Assembly: GCA_004794785.1 (NCBI GenBank)
Contig: SJOL01008458.1
Coordinates: 118,654-182,653 of the forward strand
Length of the DNA: 64,000 nt
Source of the DNA: Opisthorchis felineus
Lineage: Eukaryota > Platyhelminthes > Trematoda > Opisthorchiida > Opisthorchiidae
Direction of reading: 5' to 3'
Part shown: positions 59,410-64,000 of the stretch, in pieces
Layout: the number at the start of each line of letters is the position of its first letter
How positions within the stretch are numbered: the stretch's first letter is position 1
The notes under the pieces: model-generated
Seen by the model: the letters and a program-made list of their open reading frames with translations, nothing else
What the model was told of the DNA's origin: nothing
Database searches by the model: none
Made by a program: the position numbers and the translations under genes

Positions 59410-59601
59410 TTACAATAAATCTGGCCAATTTCGTGACTTTTTTTCAATATTCGCATGATTAACTAAAAACGAGATTATACAGGCGAAGTTTGTGAATTTA
59501 TACGATGGGCTGGACAGCGGCTCGTAGGTCAGTATCACAATGTCCTCGTTGTGAGGTATCCTGCTCATGAGTAAATCTACTAGTTCGTTGTTCGAGAAAT
59601 T
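59410..59601 (-). CDS. Terminal exon of an unrecognised gene ('gene E')
   Basis: Acceptor AAAACATTTCAG|AAT, phase 0, 63 codons and TAA: NFSNNELVDLLMSRIPHNED, then IVILTYEPLSSPSYKFTNFA and ending KKSRNWPDLL. In phase with the exon at 60064-59959. No family recognised. Confidence 0.42.
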   Translation of the reverse strand, partial: NFSNNELVDLLMSRIPHNEDIVILTYEPLSSPSYKFTNFACIISFLVNHANIEKKSRNWPDLL

Positions 59602-59958
59602 CTGAAATGTTTTCTTAGGAACCCACCTCTTCACCACAACAAATCCACTGTTGAATGTATTTCTGTGGATTCATCAGCTAACTTATAGGTGGAAAAACTT
59701 CCTTTGTTATCAACCTAGACGTCCTTAGTCTTGATAATTTCGAGAAAACATGTTAAGTAGTCAAAAGTTACTGGCGGGAATATACCAGTAGGAAATGTAT
59801 GATAGAAGATAACAACCTCGAGCGCTAACGATAGGTAAATCTGTGCCGCTAGAAAGCGATCAAGCTCAAAGCACCTGACCTTTCGAAAAACACTCATATA
59901 ACATGTCGTAGTAAGTGATCTCCTGACTAACTGACGCAAAATCCATTGCGAACCTTAC

Positions 59959-60064
59959 CCAGTACAAACCCAAAGTACAAGAAGAAACGTTGGCTATGAA
60001 TTGCTCCCCCGGAATGACTGCATACACGCAGCTGGGATCAGTTACGTGGGCCGCCCTGTAAGGT
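59959..60064 (-). CDS. Gene E internal exon
   Basis: Excellent acceptor TTTTTTGCATAATGTTTCCAG|A and donor TACTGG|GTAAGG. Reads PYRAAHVTDPSCVYAVIPGE, then QFIANVSSCTLGLYW, and leaves in phase 0. The frame also stays open past the donor (FAMDFASVSQEITYYDMLYE), so a longer form is possible. The two Cys and Asn-Val-Ser would suit a secreted or extracellular domain. Confidence 0.46.
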
Positions 60065-60312
60065 CTGGAAACATTATGCAAAAAAGAATCATGTGGACTA
60101 TAACTAGGAAGACACGGGGATTTCGAAGCGCCTAGTATGTTAGCAGTCGCCTTGATTTTTCAATCCATTTGTTGGCATCCTTCACACCTTTCGGCAGCAA
60201 CGGGAGCAGTGTTCACAAAGAAGGATGGTAGTTAGGCATGTTCAGGTTAGGCAAAAGACTAACCTGATAAGAATTATGTACTGATATAGATGTTCTGATT
60301 TTCACCACTTAC

Positions 60313-60519
60313 GGGTCGAAACCTCCAACAAACATCACCAAACCTACTTGCAGCACCATCAGTCCACAAGTGGCTCGGAGGAACAATTTTTTTTACAAGA
60401 TGATTGAAACTTCCTTCTGAGAAGTTTTCACTCGAGGAGCCAGTCAACATGTATCTGTGTGATGTCGACTGTATCACGTCGCAATTCTGTTCACATAACA
60501 AATGTAGGCCAGATCGCAT
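60313..60519 (-). CDS. Probable exon upstream of gene E
   Basis: Acceptor TGTTAAAACAG|ATG and donor CGACCC|GTAAGT enclose 69 codons including SSSENFSEGSFNHLVKKIVP and LWTDGAASRFGDVCWRFRP. It leaves in phase 0 whereas the next exon at 60064 enters in phase 2, so an exon between them or a different junction is needed. The plus strand also has a 65-codon frame here (60404-60601). Confidence 0.38.
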
Positions 60520-60654
60520 CTGTTTTAACATACGATCTCACACAGACTGTCAGAAATGGGCACCTAAATCAGTGCGTAATAATCAGTGGTTTCCTAAGTG
60601 AATCTTAAACAAATAGATTTCCTCTTCGACCTCACCATGATGTCAGGAAGTTGA

Positions 60655-60675
60655 TAATATATATATATATATATA
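60655..60675 (+). repeat. (TA)n microsatellite
   Basis: TAATATATATATATATATATA. Confidence 0.88.
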
Positions 60676-61472
60676 AGCCGACGACTAGATAAATGAATAA
60701 ATAGTGTGATCTTTTCCTAGTGCTCCCTGTTTGGTTCAGCAATCATTTTTCGTACGGGAGTGGTTTATCTGGAACCTCTGATTGCAGTGATAGACATAAA
60801 AGAGACCACAAGTGTGGCGGTTATACCGGATTACGCAGTGTGATTCTTCAACCATCAATCAGGTTGACCCGGAACGAGAATACTCGACCTTCATTGCTAG
60901 TTTGTACTGGACACAGATGTCGAGATGTTGGTTAAGCTATAGATTGATCAAAATGGACCTCACCGAATCGTCCAGATATTAAAACATCTAAGCTTCAGTG
61001 TGACAAAATGGTCATGTCGTATCAATTTGTAGCCAAATGCTTAAGCCTAATGTGAATGATGTACACGGGTCTCGTTTCCTACCGGAAAGTCAAGTAATTA
61101 TTTACATTGTTTGGGTAAGTGAAAGTTGAGGTCACGGAAGGATCAGCAACGTCAAGCAACATCAAGAAAACGCTTTAAGGCAGACTCCTGGATTGCGTAT
61201 TCCATGATAATTAATCTTTGGCCTGTCAATAAATATGCTTGTTTCGTATTTTAAGGCCCAGAATTTATAGGCTTGCACGTTAGAATGCCTGGTTTAAAAC
61301 TGCAAAGACGAAAGGATGACTGATTGCCCACAGACATGAAAAACCTAATCTCAAAGTCTATGTAATCGTAGAATGTTCAGTCGATTGTTTTCGTTTACTT
61401 GCAATTTAACATGTGGGCTTGAAACACCTCCATAACATGTTCACCGTATACTTCTACCGATCGTTCCCACAG

Positions 61473-61523
61473 GCGGCTCTTTTTTTGGTCCCGTCGTGTC
61501 AACTAATTGAACTTCACCATCAG
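61473..61523 (+). CDS. Possible penultimate exon of a plus-strand gene ('gene F')
   Basis: Strong acceptor ACTTCTACCGATCGTTCCCACAG| and donor CCATCAG|GTGTCC bound 17 codons, AALFLVPSCQLIELHHQ. Phase 0 on both sides, compatible with the next exon. Confidence 0.33.
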
Positions 61524-61789
61524 GTGTCCCATCGCGATGTTGCCGTACATGGTGTAAAGCGAAATACGTTAAAGTCGCAGTGCTTAATTATTTAATCAAG
61601 CATCTGGATTCCCACAGAAATGAGCTTGCAAGTACCGAGTGCACTGGCTTCATAGCGGCCAAAATCGACCGGTCGCTATGCGGTTTTCAGTGGACGAGGT
61701 CTCGTGTAAGTCATCTTTAGGGGCGACAGCGTCCAAGATAAGAAAAAATCCGAGCACTGTACTCAGGCTCTTTTAATTCACTTCCTCAG

Positions 61790-62083
61790 TCAAGATATCC
61801 AGATATAAAAGCCCAGATTGTGCAGACGCCCGAAGAGACGATAGTGAAGCTGAACAGATTAGATTTTGCATTATATCGTTATCTTCAGATTCGTTACTGC
61901 GACACAGCATCAATCGGAGAAGTCCGACCAGGCGACAAGCTACGGTGGATTGGCACGACCCACTGGAGCACCGTAATTTGTGAGTACAAGGAGTGTCACG
62001 TTACAGTTTCTCACAAGACCTCCGTGGGATATCAAATTAAATTAAAGGGTCAAATGTACGATCACGTCTCCATGGGAACATGA
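61790..62083 (+). CDS. Gene F terminal exon, faintly sulfotransferase-like
   Basis: Strong acceptor CTTTTAATTCACTTCCTCAG|, phase 0, 97 codons to TGA: SRYPDIKAQIVQTPEETIVK, then LNRLDFALYRYLQIRYCDTA and GEVRPGDKLRWIGTTHWSTV, ending KLKGQMYDHVSMGT. The block 'EETIVKLNRLDFALYRY' is reminiscent of the C-terminal 'l..lY.lDfelY.y' of Golgi sulfotransferase family 2 enzymes (heparan or chondroitin sulfate type). That likeness is weak and from memory of the family's shape. A donor-like ATTT|GTGAGT inside the exon could allow another 3' end. This is the only well-supported plus-strand coding exon here. Confidence 0.42.
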   Translation, partial: SRYPDIKAQIVQTPEETIVKLNRLDFALYRYLQIRYCDTASIGEVRPGDKLRWIGTTHWSTVICEYKECHVTVSHKTSVGYQIKLKGQMYDHVSMGT

Positions 62084-62899
62084 AGAACACGATTTAGATA
62101 CAAAAACATTGAGTTGTGAATTGATGCAATTCCGTCTATTTTTTAAATACTTAGCAACACGATCTCTTGCTCTAGTAAACTGCCTTCGATTTTAAAAGGA
62201 TAAGCAACTGTTGGAAAACGGCTGTTTTCCCCCATCTAGAAGCTGCGAACACAATAGTCTAAAAGAGCGGTCTCGGGGATATATCACGCTATAAAGCAAT
62301 GGGGTTTTCAGTACGGTTTGATTCTCAAGGTTTTCTCCGGAACAACCATTTCCAGTATCCCCTAGGGGTGATCACGATAATATGATAACACTAGTTATGG
62401 TTATATTGTACTGTATTTTCAGGTGTTCACTGAGCCGCGACCAGGATCGCGCCAAGCAATCCTGTAATTCAAATGACGCCACAGTCATATTTCACTATGA
62501 TAGATAGCTCGTCATTTGGGAGACAAAACAGCCTTTCGTCGATACAGATTCAGTTCTTTCTTGAGCAAACTTTCGTTTCTGAAGAACCCACCTGTCCTTC
62601 TAAATTTATTGCATAAGGTAGCAGGAGTAGAGACGTAAATAGAATTACTGGATAAGTCAACGTCCGGAGACAAACAAGACTCATTGCGTGGAGATTTCTC
62701 GCTGCGGTAGGACTAAACCCTAACTGGACCTACGCTTGTGGCAAAGAAGGATATTTCTTTGACTGAAATGTAATCAGTAAGCTTCATCTGTCAACACTAG
62801 TTTAAGCGGTACACGGCGGCTCACTAATAATAGTGACGTGGGTCAACTGTTGATCTATTAGGCAGAAGTGTCGCGAATTTATGTGAAATTAAGCGCACA

Positions 62900-62965
62900 T
62901 ATGTGACTCTCGCGGCTGCTCATTTGGTAGGATGGCAGAACGCGGGTTTAAGTTCGAACCAAAGA
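62900..62965 (+). repeat. tRNA-like SINE head
   Basis: GCTGCTCATTTGGTAGGATGG (A-box-like) and GGTTTAAGTTCGAACC (good B box), directly upstream of the large inverted repeat at about 62985. Confidence 0.4.
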
Positions 62966-62984
62966 CTGTCATTCCAAATTGACA

Positions 62985-63605
62985 TCTACATCACACTTGT
63001 TCCAACAATTCTCTTCCTGCGCCAGGGCCATTATTATGCTGAGTTTATATTAAAGTGAGAAAGCAATCGGCACTAAGTTCACTCGTTTTAGAGCTTATCA
63101 GCGCTGAATGTCTTTGTCCATGCCGGGGTTTTAACTGGGCTGCCGTCTTACCACTACTCCACCAGCATTCTCTGGATGCACCTAAGCTGTCATGCCTGAG
63201 CAGCGAACGCGTTATCCCTTGAGCAGTTTGATTGGTTTGTCCTACGTCTCGAAGGTTGACCTGGCAACTGGCGTGGATGGGTTGATCGGTTGACCCTCCT
63301 GTCAGGAATTGCGTGTCAGGTAGCCCTACGGATACCTGAAACCTGCTGAACAAGCAACCGCCTGAACGAGTTCACCTGTTAACACGGGCACTGAAGATGC
63401 GCTTGTGGAGTAGCTGTCATATGCTTACCTCGCATGTCAGATATACGGGGTTCATACCTTCGCACAGCCAAGGGTGTGTATCGCTGAGCTGTAATAGAAG
63501 TGAAACTTGAGTTAGATGTTTTCCCTCTATGATGTGGACAGACCAGATTAATTGCGCCAGGATATGGGGAGAGTGTACACAGGAAAATGCTTTGGATGTG
63601 AATTC
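62985..63605. repeat. Head-to-head inverted tRNA-SINE-like pair (copy 2)
   Basis: Same architecture as 7095-7573 but more diverged and longer. The left arm has ACCACTACTCCACCAGC near 63150 and the right arm has GTGGAGTAGCTG near 63402, with CTCGCATGTC and GGTTCATACC (B-box-like). The spacer begins GGATGCACCTAAGC and contains TTTGATTGGTTTGTCCTAC, alignable to copy 1 (GGACGCACCTGAAT ... TGTGATTGGTGTGCCCGAC). The spacer is about 230 bp here against about 85 bp in copy 1, so it carries an insertion or copy 1 a deletion. Confidence 0.6.
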
Positions 63606-63623
63606 TACAAATTCCGCGACTAC

Positions 63624-63840
63624 CTAAAACTCATACAAGAAATATGAAGGAGTTACAGCTACTGCTTCTTTGATGTCCCCGCAGATTATCCATCCAGAAA
63701 TGCTCACTGCAGACAGTCTTTTGCTAGCCATTCTTTTTTTCTGAATATCCTCATCTACAAGTGATGTACCCTGGGTTACTTGAACGGCATTAGCTCTGTG
63801 GGCCTTTGTATGGGGTGGTCCTTTATGGGAATCTAATGCT
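63624..63840 (-). CDS. Coding-like exon at the right edge, unrecognised
   Basis: Acceptor-like GTGTACAG|A, then ALDSHKGPPHTKAHRANAVQ, VDEDIQKKRMASKRLSAVSI and GWIICGDIKEAVAVTPSYFL to a TAG at 63624. An internal CTGCA|GTGAGC (63708) could be a donor. Any further exons to the right are outside the window. Confidence 0.3.
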
Positions 63841-64000
63841 CTGTACACCTATGTACGTAATTCCAAGGATGACGATAGTTACCTAACGTCTGGGGGCTCA
63901 AATATGAGCTGAATAAAGTTTCGTGAGGTCGCCGTGGCTGATGGTTCCTGTAAGGATGACAAAGCTGTACAGTGCTCCTGGGTCTTCACATTAGATTGAC

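Noticed and set aside
60720..60935. Plus-strand frames with a protein-like stretch (VDPEREYSTFIASLYWTQ)
   Set aside because: Two frames are equally open and interrupted upstream; may be a repeat remnant, not enough to name.
1..64000. Search for CRISPR arrays, rRNA, intact tRNA genes, bacterial operons or a phage-like system
   Set aside because: None seen; tRNA-like boxes occur only as parts of SINE-type repeats, and no cloverleaf can be completed.

Overview
This is eukaryotic DNA. It has intron-rich gene fragments with GT-AG splice signals, AATAAA polyadenylation signals, tRNA-derived SINE-like repeats, decayed retroelement reverse transcriptase and (TA)n microsatellites. There is no bacterial gene packing, no rRNA and no CRISPR array. 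Introns of several kilobases, an AT-rich base and Penelope-type plus non-LTR relics fit a parasitic flatworm (trematode or cestode). That placement is inference; another lophotrochozoan is possible.

Nearly all convincing exons are on the minus strand, so the genes read from right to left. (1) 63.8-59.4 kb: unrecognised exons. (2) 55.8-53.7 kb: an unrecognised gene with a clear terminal exon. (3) 50.8-20.5 kb: a DEG/ENaC (amiloride-sensitive, degenerin-type) sodium channel gene of about 30 kb. It is recognised from a TM1 exon carrying the VTICN signature, a 'GLRVWVH' palm exon and an 'LGAS' TM2 exon; the middle exons are tentative. (4) 20.2-7.7 kb: 'gene B', a coiled-coil protein I do not recognise, whose exon phases mostly chain. 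(5) 6.28-1.45 kb: 'gene C', a small unrecognised protein of about 124 residues in four phase-compatible exons, with AATAAATAAA downstream. On the plus strand, 61.5-62.1 kb holds a probable two-exon gene 3' end.

Repeats: two copies of one large inverted tRNA-SINE-like element (7.1-7.6 kb and 63.0-63.6 kb), a 139-bp near-perfect palindrome (4.4 kb), several single tRNA-like SINE fragments, a non-LTR reverse transcriptase relic (52.5-53.3 kb), a Penelope-like reverse transcriptase relic (15.6-15.9 kb), and TA and other microsatellites.

The most interesting arrangement is the channel/gene B junction. The presumed channel stop codon, its AATAAA, and a strong splice acceptor 8 nt before the gene B ATG all lie within about 300 bp. 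That is the layout expected of spliced-leader trans-splicing from a polycistronic transcript. All gene models were read by eye and need transcript support.
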